This document shows positions 1-6,236 of a DNA stretch of 7,157 bases, one piece after another. This stretch comes from Bacteroidales bacterium. GTDB taxonomy: Bacteria > Bacteroidota > Bacteroidia > Bacteroidales > ML635J-15. Location: positions 1-7,157 of the forward strand of contig JAGOEF010000078.1 in the NCBI GenBank assembly GCA_017997855.1. Direction: 5' to 3'. Position 1 is the stretch's first letter; every line of letters begins with the position of its first letter. Below the pieces are notes generated by a model. The model was given only the letters and a program-made list of their open reading frames with translations, did not search any database and had not been told where the DNA came from. The position numbers were made by a program, and so were the translations under genes.

Positions 1-83
1 ACTCAATACGTGTTGAATAGTTAATAATTTGTTTTTCATCGTGTTTAAATTTAAGTTAATAAAATTAGTCAATCACTTTGCAT

Positions 84-100
84 AAGTTTAAGATAAACTT
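84..100. repeat. Short AT-rich perfect inverted repeat
   Basis: AAGTTTA at 84-90 and TAAACTT at 94-100 form a perfect 7-bp stem with a 3-base loop in the AT-rich spacer. There is no following T-run, so it does not look like a terminator. In DNA this AT-rich, such a repeat can arise by chance. Confidence 0.3.
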
Positions 101-431
101 CATGCATTAAATAAAATGAATTTTGTTCACATATTCACACCTCCTTTCTTGATTTAAATTGTACACATAGGCTTTATTTAAAACTGTTTGCTAACTCGCG
201 TATAACCTTACCTTCCTATTCCCAATCACCTCATTATCATTTATTTTCAAATTTTTCTTCATAAGAAAAGCTTTACATTATTGCCGGTTTTAATTGTTTA
301 CAAACGAAAGAAATTGCATAAGCAGTTTTGTTTAGAGGGTAAATTTATAGATTAGTTTTGGAACTTGGTAGAAACCGGGAGTTTTTTTTTGCTGTTGATG
401 GCTTTCGTATATCGGAGTGGTGGGGATAGGG

Positions 432-477
432 AATTCGTCACATCCGAGTCTTCTTCGAGTGAACCGGATGGGGAATT
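432..477. repeat. Interrupted inverted repeat (hairpin-forming)
   Basis: AATTC (432-436) pairs with GAATT (473-477), and CATCCG (441-446) pairs with CGGATG (465-470). The two stems are separated by a small internal loop (GTCA against GG), and the terminal loop is 18 bases. The hairpin sits 42 bp beyond the acyltransferase stop codon, in the GC-richer part of the left spacer. It could lie in the 3' untranslated region of that mRNA, or be part of an unrelated structured element. No T-run follows it on either strand, so an intrinsic terminator is unlikely. Confidence 0.4.
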
Positions 478-518
478 AGTTGAAAATTTCGTTAGTGCAA
501 ATGCCCGCGTGCCCGGTT

Positions 519-1664
519 TCAGGGTTTTGGAGATTTGGACGCTAGTAGTTTGTTTAAAAACATGCTGTTTCGGAATTTGAGGAATGGCATCTCGAAATAT
601 TTGTATGAAAGGGAACTCAGCAACACCGAAACCCCGAGCGTGAAAAGGATATAGGCCGATAGAATGAACCCGTTGTTGATGGCGATGCCATGGTCGAGAC
701 AGTATTGAAAACTCACATGAATAACAATGATGTGGTAAACATATAAGCCATAGCTGCGTACCCCGAGGTAGGACAATAGTTTGCTTTTTATTCGCACTCC
801 GGAGTTCTCGGGTAAAAAAACCGCAATCAAAGCCGCAAATAGCATGGCTATAATCGTCGGGCGAAATAGTGCCATTGTGGTTCCGGCATCGTTGGGCAGC
901 AGTGTTTTTTGAAAAATAACAACCAGGACAACCACTGCCACCACCGCCCATTTGATTTCGTTGCGGATGTGCATAACGAAGCTGGTGAATTTTTCTTTAT
1001 GCAGCACCATGGCATAACCCAGTATTCCGCCACCGGCAAAACAGTCGAGGTTGGTAAACAAATCGTTGGTGTGAATCATCGTGTTGTGGAAGATGAAGGG
1101 TTCTGCAAAACGGGCAATCCACGAAATAAAGAAACACGAAATGAGGAATTTGAAAATGTGCTTTACCGGCAAAAAGAACATGCAGATCATCCACAGCAGG
1201 TAGAAATGTTCTTCGATGCAGAGAGACCAAAAAACCGGAAGCGGTGTTGTTTTGGGGAAATTGTCGGCCATTAACATTTTATAGTTTTCCAAGAATGTGA
1301 AGGAATACCGCCAGTCGAAGTCGTAGCCCCCTCCTACCATGTGGAACCCAATGGCTTGCTTGAAGTCGAAGGGAAGCAGAAAAGCTATCAGCACCATGAG
1401 AAAAAACAACGGCCAGATACGCAGCGCCCGCCTGACGAAAAACTTTTTGAGGTTGATGTAATTTTCGCTGCTTTTTTCGAGCACCAGCAGGTAAGTGATT
1501 AAGAATCCGCTTAATACAAAAAAGAAAGAAACACCAATACCCCCGCCACTTTTAAGGAAGGCAAATACAGGAAAATCACCCTGAATGGGAACGTGCAGGA
1601 GATACACCTTCAGAAAAGCAAAGAACCGTAATGCGTCGATGGAATGAAAATGTGTTTTTTGCAT
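519..1664 (-). CDS. Acyltransferase 3 family membrane protein (OafA/YrhL-like)
   Basis: This is a 381-residue multi-pass inner-membrane protein of the acyltransferase 3 family, whose members move acetyl or other acyl groups onto sugars of O-antigen, exopolysaccharide, peptidoglycan or small molecules. Family landmarks appear in order: the N-terminal block around IDALRFFAF ending in the conserved His24; GVSFFFVLSGFLIT at 44-57; the basic RRALRIWPLFF at 78-88; FWSLCIEEHFYLLW at 145-158, matching the family WSLxxEExFY signature; a Gly-rich segment near 210-217; LGVRSYGLYVYH at 300-311; and a C-terminal FEMPF. Hydrophobic segments recur along the whole chain. Length is normal for a stand-alone transmembrane domain without an SGNH extension. 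The ATG start sits just before the conserved N-terminal block. No glycosyltransferase lies nearby, so the acceptor cannot be named. It appears to be transcribed alone. Confidence 0.9.
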   Translation of the reverse strand: MQKTHFHSIDALRFFAFLKVYLLHVPIQGDFPVFAFLKSGGGIGVSFFFVLSGFLITYLLVLEKSSENYINLKKFFVRRALRIWPLFFLMVLIAFLLPFDFKQAIGFHMVGGGYDFDWRYSFTFLENYKMLMADNFPKTTPLPVFWSLCIEEHFYLLWMICMFFLPVKHIFKFLISCFFISWIARFAEPFIFHNTMIHTNDLFTNLDCFAGGGILGYAMVLHKEKFTSFVMHIRNEIKWAVVAVVVLVVIFQKTLLPNDAGTTMALFRPTIIAMLFAALIAVFLPENSGVRIKSKLLSYLGVRSYGLYVYHIIVIHVSFQYCLDHGIAINNGFILSAYILFTLGVSVLLSSLSYKYFEMPFLKFRNSMFLNKLLASKSPKP

Positions 1665-1780
1665 AAATTTGGTTGCACTCTTTTAATCTATTGTAATAAA
1701 AACCGATGTCGGGGGCATGTTGCTGTTACGCTAATGTTTATGGACTGATAAGCAATCTGCATCCGATTCTCAAATTTGAA

Positions 1781-1811
1781 CAAAATTAAAATTATTTGCT
1801 ACCAACAACAA
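1781..1811 (-). promoter_or_regulatory. Candidate Bacteroidota promoter for the acyltransferase
   Basis: On the minus strand, TAATTTTG (1788 to 1781) matches the Bacteroidota -7 consensus TAnnTTTG. A TTG (1811 to 1809) lies 20 bp upstream, as expected for the -33 element. Transcription would begin near 1775, giving a leader of about 110 bases before the ATG at 1664. A perfect 10-bp palindrome, TCAAATTTGA (1770-1779), lies at the predicted start site. The region is AT-rich, so a chance match is possible. Confidence 0.4.
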
Positions 1812-1945
1812 TTTTGGTGTGTAATTTTTAACAAAATAAGCTGGAGTAACCTGATTTCTATAGCTTGCTAGATTCCGAATGTTTTAGCCGATGGCAATTG
1901 GTAAAAGCTTCCTGCTACGCCATGCGGAAAGTATCCCCGGCTGTT

Positions 1946-2809
1946 TCAGATCATATAGCTAGCGGTAAGTGTCATTACAGCTTCGATGTTTTTCGGGTGC
2001 AGACTATAGGGCGAAGAAGATACCACCATGTTTTTCTCGTTAAAGTATTTTCCTGAGCAGGTATTAAGCTCGGGCGAAGAGGCAAGATAAGTATAGGTGT
2101 TTGCCATTTGTTCGGGCGAAATCGAAAACCGGCTCTTTATTGAGTACAGAAATTTCATAAAAGCCGACAGATTTGGATAGCGGCTGATGTCGATTTTCAC
2201 ATTGGTTACCCTGACACAATTAACGGTAACAGCAGTATCAGCAAGGTTTTCGGCCAGCCAATAGGTGTACATGAGCTGCGCAAGTTTCGATTGGTAATAG
2301 GCCTGTGGCACAATGTAATTACGCTGTTTGAATTCCGGGTCGGCCAGATCGACCTGCAGGCGCGGGTGCAACATAAGCCCCTGCGATGCCACAGTAATAA
2401 TACGACCCTGTTCACTCTTGCGCAAAAGCGCTGATAGCCGGTTGGTGAGAAAAACAGGTCCTATGTGGTTGGTTGCCCACACAGTTTCGATACCCTCGGT
2501 GGTGAATGCTGGTTTCTTTCGGGCTATGTCGAAATCGGCCGCGTTGTGAATTAATACATCCAGTGTATCGAAACGGTCAGTTATTTGCTGGCATGCACCG
2601 GCAATGGAAGACTTCAACGACATATCGATTTCGATACATTCCACCCAATCGGAGCCGGATTGATTTTGAATATCGCGTAGTGCCGCAATACCCCGTTCCC
2701 TGTTGCGGACTCCTATCAATACACGCCATCCCAATCGGGCTAACTGAATGGCACATGCCTTGCCAATACCTGAATTGGCACCGGTTATAAAACAAAGCCT
2801 GCGTTTCAT
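1946..2809 (-). CDS. Short-chain dehydrogenase/reductase, retinol-dehydrogenase-like
   Basis: This 287-residue cytoplasmic oxidoreductase has a classical SDR Rossmann fold. The nucleotide-binding TGANSGIG motif is at 9-16. Arg35 after the second strand, with no Asp there, suggests NADP(H) preference. An HNAA motif at 88-91 replaces the usual NNAG. The catalytic tetrad can be read as Asn114 (in ATNHIGP), Ser142 (in TVAS), Tyr171 and Lys175 (YYQSK). The spacing and the ATNHIGPVFLT segment resemble the retinol dehydrogenase/WW-domain oxidoreductase branch, often annotated as generic SDRs in bacteria. The usual Pro-Gly after the sixth strand is replaced by a VRVTNVKID segment around 199-207, so the substrate-side loop may be unusual. 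Substrate is unknown. The start is well placed, with the cofactor motif eight residues in. It is separated from the acyltransferase by 281 bp and has its own promoter candidate. Confidence 0.88.
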   Translation of the reverse strand: MKRRLCFITGANSGIGKACAIQLARLGWRVLIGVRNRERGIAALRDIQNQSGSDWVECIEIDMSLKSSIAGACQQITDRFDTLDVLIHNAADFDIARKKPAFTTEGIETVWATNHIGPVFLTNRLSALLRKSEQGRIITVASQGLMLHPRLQVDLADPEFKQRNYIVPQAYYQSKLAQLMYTYWLAENLADTAVTVNCVRVTNVKIDISRYPNLSAFMKFLYSIKSRFSISPEQMANTYTYLASSPELNTCSGKYFNEKNMVVSSSPYSLHPKNIEAVMTLTASYMI

Positions 2810-2839
2810 TTTCGTTGTTTAGAAATTGTAAAGCTACGA

Positions 2840-2847
2840 CAAAAATA
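2840..2847 (-). promoter_or_regulatory. Candidate -7 element for the SDR gene
   Basis: On the minus strand this reads TATTTTTG, a match to TAnnTTTG, and lies 31 bp upstream of the ATG. It predicts a short leader of about 25 bases. No TTG is present at the expected -33 distance, so this is a weaker candidate than the others in the window. Confidence 0.35.
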
Positions 2848-2902
2848 CTTGCCAGAATGACCTTCTGCGATTATTTTTCTAGGGCGTTGCATTAGCAAAA
2901 AG

Positions 2903-2924
2903 GCCGGCTGATATCAGATACGGC
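2903..2924. promoter_or_regulatory. Palindromic site between divergent promoters (possible operator)
   Basis: CTGATATCAG (2908-2917) is a perfect 10-bp palindrome. It is flanked by GCCG (2903-2906) and CGGC (2921-2924), which extend the dyad with a small asymmetric gap. It lies between the -7 candidate of the SDR gene (2840-2847) and the -33 candidate of the RRM gene (2978-2981). A dimeric regulator could bind here, but no regulator gene is adjacent and the role is inferred only from symmetry and position. Confidence 0.35.
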
Positions 2925-2977
2925 TTCGAGGCACATTCCTTTCTGTTGCTCCTGCAGCGTGATATTTCCATTTGATT

Positions 2978-3009
2978 TTTGTTTTTGTATTATAAAAACG
3001 TTATCTTTG
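2978..3009 (+). promoter_or_regulatory. Bacteroidota-type promoter for the RRM gene
   Basis: TTTG at 2978-2981 and TATCTTTG at 3002-3009 match the -33 and -7 elements of Bacteroidota housekeeping promoters, with a 20-bp spacer. This is the best match in the window. Transcription would start near 3015, leaving a leader of about 80 bases before the RRM start codon. Confidence 0.6.
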
Positions 3010-3050
3010 CAAATAACAGTAGTATTATCAACCAATCACCATGAGGATAC

Positions 3051-3081
3051 ATTGTTAATCTATTGTTGCATTATTAACAAT
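3051..3081 (+). promoter_or_regulatory. Leader hairpin upstream of the RRM gene
   Basis: ATTGTTAAT (3051-3059) and ATTAACAAT (3073-3081) form a perfect 9-bp stem with a 13-base loop, ending 15 bases before the ATG of the RRM protein. A run of six T follows at 3085-3090. The stem is A/U-rich, so it would be weak and possibly temperature-sensitive. Its placement in the predicted leader suggests translational or attenuation control, perhaps by the encoded RNA-binding protein itself; that is inference. Confidence 0.4.
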
Positions 3082-3096
3082 TAATTTTTTGATTTT

Positions 3097-3384
3097 ATGA
3101 ACATTTTTGTCGCAAAGCTCAGTGCCTCAACCACCAGCGAAGACTTGCAAACACTGTTCAGCAGGTTTGGTGAAGTAATTTCTTCGAAAGTTATTATGGA
3201 CAAAACAACCGGCTTCTCGAAAAGGTATGGTTTTGTCGAAATGAAAAACGACGACGAAGCCCGCGAGGCCATTAAGGAACTGAATGAAACCGATTTTGGA
3301 AATTCAGTGATTGTGGTTAAGGAATCGTTACCCAAAGAGGAATACGATCAAAACCGCAAACCTTTAAAAAAACGGAATCCCTAA
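3097..3384 (+). CDS. Small RRM-domain RNA-binding protein
   Basis: This 95-residue protein is almost entirely one RNA recognition motif. RNP2 is IFVAKL at 3-8 and RNP1 is KRYGFVEM at 42-49. The RNA-stacking aromatics Phe4, Tyr44 and Phe46 are present. The second RNP1 position, normally Gly, is Arg43. The order strand, helix (SEDLQTLFSRFG), strand, strand, helix (DDEAREAIKELN), strand is complete. A short charged tail after residue 80 ends in KKRNP. Such stand-alone RRM proteins are common in Bacteroidota; those of Bacteroides thetaiotaomicron (the Rbp proteins) act as global post-transcriptional regulators affecting carbohydrate utilisation. Binding to single-stranded mRNA or small RNA is the expected role, but targets cannot be read here. 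The gene is monocistronic, with its own promoter, structured leader and terminator. No strong ribosome binding site is visible, as is usual in this phylum. Confidence 0.93.
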   Translation: MNIFVAKLSASTTSEDLQTLFSRFGEVISSKVIMDKTTGFSKRYGFVEMKNDDEAREAIKELNETDFGNSVIVVKESLPKEEYDQNRKPLKKRNP

Positions 3385-3392
3385 ACTGAATG

Positions 3393-3417
3393 AACTGCCT
3401 GATGGCAGTTTTTTTTT
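3393..3417 (+). terminator. Intrinsic terminator after the RRM gene
   Basis: AACTGCC (3393-3399) and GGCAGTT (3404-3410) form a perfect 7-bp stem with a TGAT loop. Nine consecutive T (3409-3417) overlap its 3' end. It starts 9 bases after the stop codon and should separate the RRM transcript from the kinase gene. Confidence 0.85.
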
Positions 3418-3435
3418 GCCCTATCAACCAAATAC

Positions 3436-3481
3436 TTGCGCGTCTTCGTTGTTTTTCGGTACATTTGCATCAATACATTTG
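3436..3481 (+). promoter_or_regulatory. Candidate promoter(s) for the kinase-ispE unit
   Basis: TACATTTG occurs twice, at 3460-3467 and 3474-3481, each matching TAnnTTTG. The first has TTG at 3436-3438 (21-bp spacer), and the second has TTG at 3449-3451 (22-bp spacer). The first would give a leader of about 20 bases. The second would start transcription only a few bases before the ATG at 3493. The first is therefore preferred, though both could be used. Confidence 0.5.
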
Positions 3482-3492
3482 AACGCTAAGGT

Positions 3493-5322
3493 ATGAAAAA
3501 ATACTTCAACTGGACGGTTATCAAAATTCCGCTCATATTTTTGATCGCCAGCATCCTGTATATAACCTTCAGTGATATGTTGCTTTTGCAGATTACTGAT
3601 GACCCCATCCTGGTAACACGCATTCAAACCATAAAAGGCTGGTTGTATGTTTTTGGCGCGGCAGTACTGCTTTATTCGGCAGTTTATCGCCAGATTGAGC
3701 GAAAAAACAAAATCATCAATAAGATAACCGATCAGGAGCGTAGCTATAAAATGCTGAGCGAAGAGTATCTTTTGATAAACGAGGAACTGCAAAAAACCAG
3801 TGAAAAGTATTTTAGAATCATTTCGAAACTGGCGCAACCCATGTTACTGCTCGAAGGAATCTGGACAAAAAACAGCGTGACAGACCTGCGAATTATCGAA
3901 ATCAACGAAGCCGCCAACGCAATTGTCAAGCTGAATCAGTACGACGCAAACATCAGAACCCTGAATGAATTTGTTGATCCCAAAATAGCACCTTTACTTT
4001 TTGGTATCAGCCAGCGGGTTTTGGTGAGCGGAGAAGCCGCAAAAACCGAATTTTACTCTAAGTTTTTTCAAAAATTTGTGGAACTGCATTTTTTCCGGTT
4101 CAGCACCAACCAGATTGTGTTTCTCTATTTCGACATCAGTAACCTGAAAGAAACTGAGCAGAATTTGATAAAAGCCCGCGAAAAAGCGGAGGAAAGCGAC
4201 AGACTGAAAACAGCCTTCCTGCAGAATATGTCGCACGAAATAAGAACTCCGATGAACGGTATTCTGGGCTTTTCGGACCTGCTTTGTCAGGATGATTTAA
4301 GCGGCGAAACCCGGAACAAATATGTGCAGGTAATTCAGGGAAGCGGGCATCAGCTGATGCGCATCATCGACGATGTGCTCGATTTGTCGAGAATCGAATC
4401 GGGAGTTGAAGAGGTGCACCTGAGTACTTTTCATCTGAATCCCGTGGTTGATAATCTGGAACTGATTCTTACAGAGTCGGTCAGAAAATCGGGAAAACCC
4501 ATTCAAATTTCGAGCAGCAAAACCCTGCCTGATGGGTTCGACATAATCTTCAGCGACGAGTATAAGTTGAAGCAGATTTTGCTCAACTTTATATCGAATG
4601 CCGAGAAGTTTACCCATTCCGGCACCATCGAACTTGGCTACTATATCGGAGAAACCAATCAACTGATAATGTTTGTTAAGGACAGTGGTATCGGTATCGG
4701 CAAAGAACAACAGTCGATAATTTTTGAACGCTTCCGTCAAGCCGAAGAAAATTTAACGCGTAAATATGGCGGCAGCGGGCTGGGTCTGGCCATTTGTAAA
4801 GGCTTAACCCAATTGCTGGGAGGCAGTATTTCGGTTGAATCAACGCCCGGTGCAGGTTCAACATTTTCGATAAGCCTGCCGTTTGCAAGCGGAGAATCTG
4901 CAACCGATGATAAAGAAATCATCAGCACCAAAGTCAACTTGTCGACCCGCCGTGTTCTTGTTGTTGACGACCTGGATGAAAACCTGCTGCTCATCAACGA
5001 ATTCTTGAGCGAAACGGGAGTTGAGGTGCTGAATGCACGAAGCGGAACCGAAGCTTACGATATTTTCGGGCAGAACCAGCCCATCGATTTGGTTCTGATG
5101 GATATAAAACTGTATGGCGAAGATGGTATAACTCTGGCAAAAGGATTAATGCCTTTAAGCCCTCAAACAAAGTTCATAGCCCAGACTGCCTACATCAGCG
5201 AATTGATTAAAAATGAATGCATCGACACGGGATTTGTTGATTATATTGTAAAACCCATCGATAAGAATTCATTTATGAACATGATAAAGAAACACATGCC
5301 CATAGAACCTAAGCACAATTAA
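3493..5322 (+). CDS. Membrane hybrid sensor histidine kinase with receiver domain
   Basis: This 609-residue hybrid kinase is anchored in the inner membrane. Two hydrophobic segments (about 12-32 and 49-65) flank a very short periplasmic loop. A charged, probably coiled-coil linker (about 66-105) leads to a degenerate PAS-like region (about 104-220), ending in the DISNLKETEQNL linker typical of PAS-kinase junctions. The HisKA domain holds the phospho-acceptor His248 in NMSHEIRTPMNG. The ATPase domain shows the N box (LLNFISNAEKF, Asn365 and Asn369), G1 (DSGIGIG, 397-403), F box (FERF, 411-414) and G2 (GGSGLGL, 426-432). The receiver (about 486-602) has Asp492/Asp493, the phospho-acceptor Asp537, Thr565 and Lys587, so all modules look active. 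There is no HPt or DNA-binding domain, so phosphate must pass to a separate partner or the receiver must act within the kinase. The signal is unknown; the tiny extracytoplasmic loop favours a membrane or cytoplasmic cue. ispE follows after 19 bp. Confidence 0.93.
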   Translation: MKKYFNWTVIKIPLIFLIASILYITFSDMLLLQITDDPILVTRIQTIKGWLYVFGAAVLLYSAVYRQIERKNKIINKITDQERSYKMLSEEYLLINEELQKTSEKYFRIISKLAQPMLLLEGIWTKNSVTDLRIIEINEAANAIVKLNQYDANIRTLNEFVDPKIAPLLFGISQRVLVSGEAAKTEFYSKFFQKFVELHFFRFSTNQIVFLYFDISNLKETEQNLIKAREKAEESDRLKTAFLQNMSHEIRTPMNGILGFSDLLCQDDLSGETRNKYVQVIQGSGHQLMRIIDDVLDLSRIESGVEEVHLSTFHLNPVVDNLELILTESVRKSGKPIQISSSKTLPDGFDIIFSDEYKLKQILLNFISNAEKFTHSGTIELGYYIGETNQLIMFVKDSGIGIGKEQQSIIFERFRQAEENLTRKYGGSGLGLAICKGLTQLLGGSISVESTPGAGSTFSISLPFASGESATDDKEIISTKVNLSTRRVLVVDDLDENLLLINEFLSETGVEVLNARSGTEAYDIFGQNQPIDLVLMDIKLYGEDGITLAKGLMPLSPQTKFIAQTAYISELIKNECIDTGFVDYIVKPIDKNSFMNMIKKHMPIEPKHN

Positions 5323-5341
5323 TACGGAAAGCCGACCTGCT

Positions 5342-6160
5342 ATGATTTGTTTCCCGAACGCAAAAATAAACCTGGGGTTGCACATTGTTTCGCGCCGAAG
5401 CGATGGGTTTCACAATATCGAAAGCCTGATGCTGCCTGTTGCCTATTGCGACATTCTCGAAATAATACCTGATTCTGCGAATACTTCATGCAGTTTCTCG
5501 CTCAGCGGGAATATTCCTCCGGGTGATGCCGGTGAAAATTTGTGCGTTAAGGCATTTGGAATTATGCAGCGGCAATACCGTACCGGTGGTGTAAAAATGC
5601 ACCTGCACAAAAACATTGCTATTGGAGCCGGACTCGGTGGTGGCTCGTCGGATGCTGCTTTTACGCTGATCATGCTCAACAAAATATTCGATCTGCAACT
5701 CAGCGACGAAGTACTCGAAGGGCATGCAGCAGAACTCGGGTCGGATTGTGCTTTCTTCATTAAAAATAAACCCGCCATCGCTTCAGGAAAGGGAAATATT
5801 TTAACGCTGCACAACATCAATTTGAAAGACACATATGTAGTATTGGTTCTGCCCGATATTCACGTCTCAACCGCTGAGGCATACCAGCATTGCGTACCCG
5901 ATTCTACCTGCCCTTCGCTGAACAGCCTGCTTTCAAAACCCCAAAAAGAATGGCCGCAGTTCATCAAAAACCATTTTGAATCGGGAATATTTGCCAAATA
6001 CCCGCAACTGGCTTCCATAAAAACAGAATTATACCGGATGGGGGCTGTATATGCCGCAATGAGTGGCAGCGGGTCTTCGGTTTTCGGAATATTCAGATAT
6101 AAGCCGGTGGCAACTTCAGGTCTGGATTCGTACCGCCATTACACGACTCGTATTCTGTAA
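5342..6160 (+). CDS. ispE: 4-diphosphocytidyl-2-C-methyl-D-erythritol kinase
   Basis: IspE is the ATP-dependent kinase that phosphorylates the 2-hydroxyl of CDP-methylerythritol in the non-mevalonate (MEP) pathway to isopentenyl diphosphate. This 272-residue protein is a complete GHMP kinase of normal length. The N-terminal PNAKINLGLHI block carries Lys8. The ATP-binding glycine-rich loop is IGAGLGGGSSDAAFTL (94-109). The catalytic Asp135 lies in LGSDCAFF. The third GHMP motif is AAMSGSGSSVFGIF (238-251). The ATG directly precedes the conserved block. A GGAAAG at 5326-5331 lies about 10 bases upstream and may help translation. The 19-bp gap after the kinase gene and the absence of an intervening terminator suggest co-transcription. 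No other MEP-pathway gene is in the window. Confidence 0.96.
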   Translation: MICFPNAKINLGLHIVSRRSDGFHNIESLMLPVAYCDILEIIPDSANTSCSFSLSGNIPPGDAGENLCVKAFGIMQRQYRTGGVKMHLHKNIAIGAGLGGGSSDAAFTLIMLNKIFDLQLSDEVLEGHAAELGSDCAFFIKNKPAIASGKGNILTLHNINLKDTYVVLVLPDIHVSTAEAYQHCVPDSTCPSLNSLLSKPQKEWPQFIKNHFESGIFAKYPQLASIKTELYRMGAVYAAMSGSGSSVFGIFRYKPVATSGLDSYRHYTTRIL

Positions 6161-6181
6161 AATCAGGCCTGGTAATTACAC

Positions 6182-6215
6182 AAAAAAAGTTGCCGCTTTC
6201 ACGGCAACTTTTTTT
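6182..6215. terminator. Bidirectional intrinsic terminator between convergent genes
   Basis: A perfect 14-bp inverted repeat pairs 6182-6195 with 6202-6215 around a 6-base loop (CTTTCA). The GC core GTTGCCG/CGGCAAC is bordered by seven A on the left and seven T on the right. Each strand therefore has a stem followed by a T-run. It lies 21 bp past the ispE stop and 21 bp past the stop of the convergent surface-protein gene, and should end both transcripts. Confidence 0.9.
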
Positions 6216-6236
6216 AATTCGTTTGATAACGGAAGC

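Larger units (their letters stand above)
1..518. other. Long intergenic region, no gene seen
   Basis: This stretch lies downstream of the minus-strand acyltransferase and holds no coding region I can support. Positions 1 to about 350 are strongly AT-rich, with stops in all frames. From about 361 to 518 the base composition shifts to be more GC-rich. Short open frames exist there on both strands, but they lack a recognisable domain, overlap the end of the acyltransferase in another frame, or start only at TTG. I recognise no tRNA, rRNA or insertion-sequence end. No clear T-run terminator for the acyltransferase is visible on the minus strand. A weak promoter-like pair on the plus strand (TTTG at 327-330, TAGTTTTG at 353-360, 22-bp spacer) leads to no credible gene. 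Confidence 0.6.

Noticed and set aside
365..580. 71-codon open frame on the plus strand
   Set aside because: It starts only at TTG, runs antisense into the end of the acyltransferase gene, and has no domain or ribosome binding site. The promoter-like pair at 327-360 would start transcription at or after its first codon.
352..951. 199-codon open frame on the minus strand
   Set aside because: Most of it overlaps the well-supported acyltransferase in another frame. It begins with a low-complexity Gly-rich stretch, has no recognisable domain, and the part beyond 518 shows no coding signature.
1865..2056. 63-codon plus-strand frame at the end of the SDR gene
   Set aside because: Half of it is antisense to the SDR C-terminus. 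The protein has no recognisable features and no promoter.
3474..3492. AAGG at 3488-3491 as a ribosome binding site for the kinase
   Set aside because: It lies one base before the ATG, too close to act as a Shine-Dalgarno sequence.
4297..4740. 147-codon antisense frame within the kinase gene
   Set aside because: It is fully opposite the HisKA/ATPase coding region, which is strongly supported by motifs. Its translation shows no domain.
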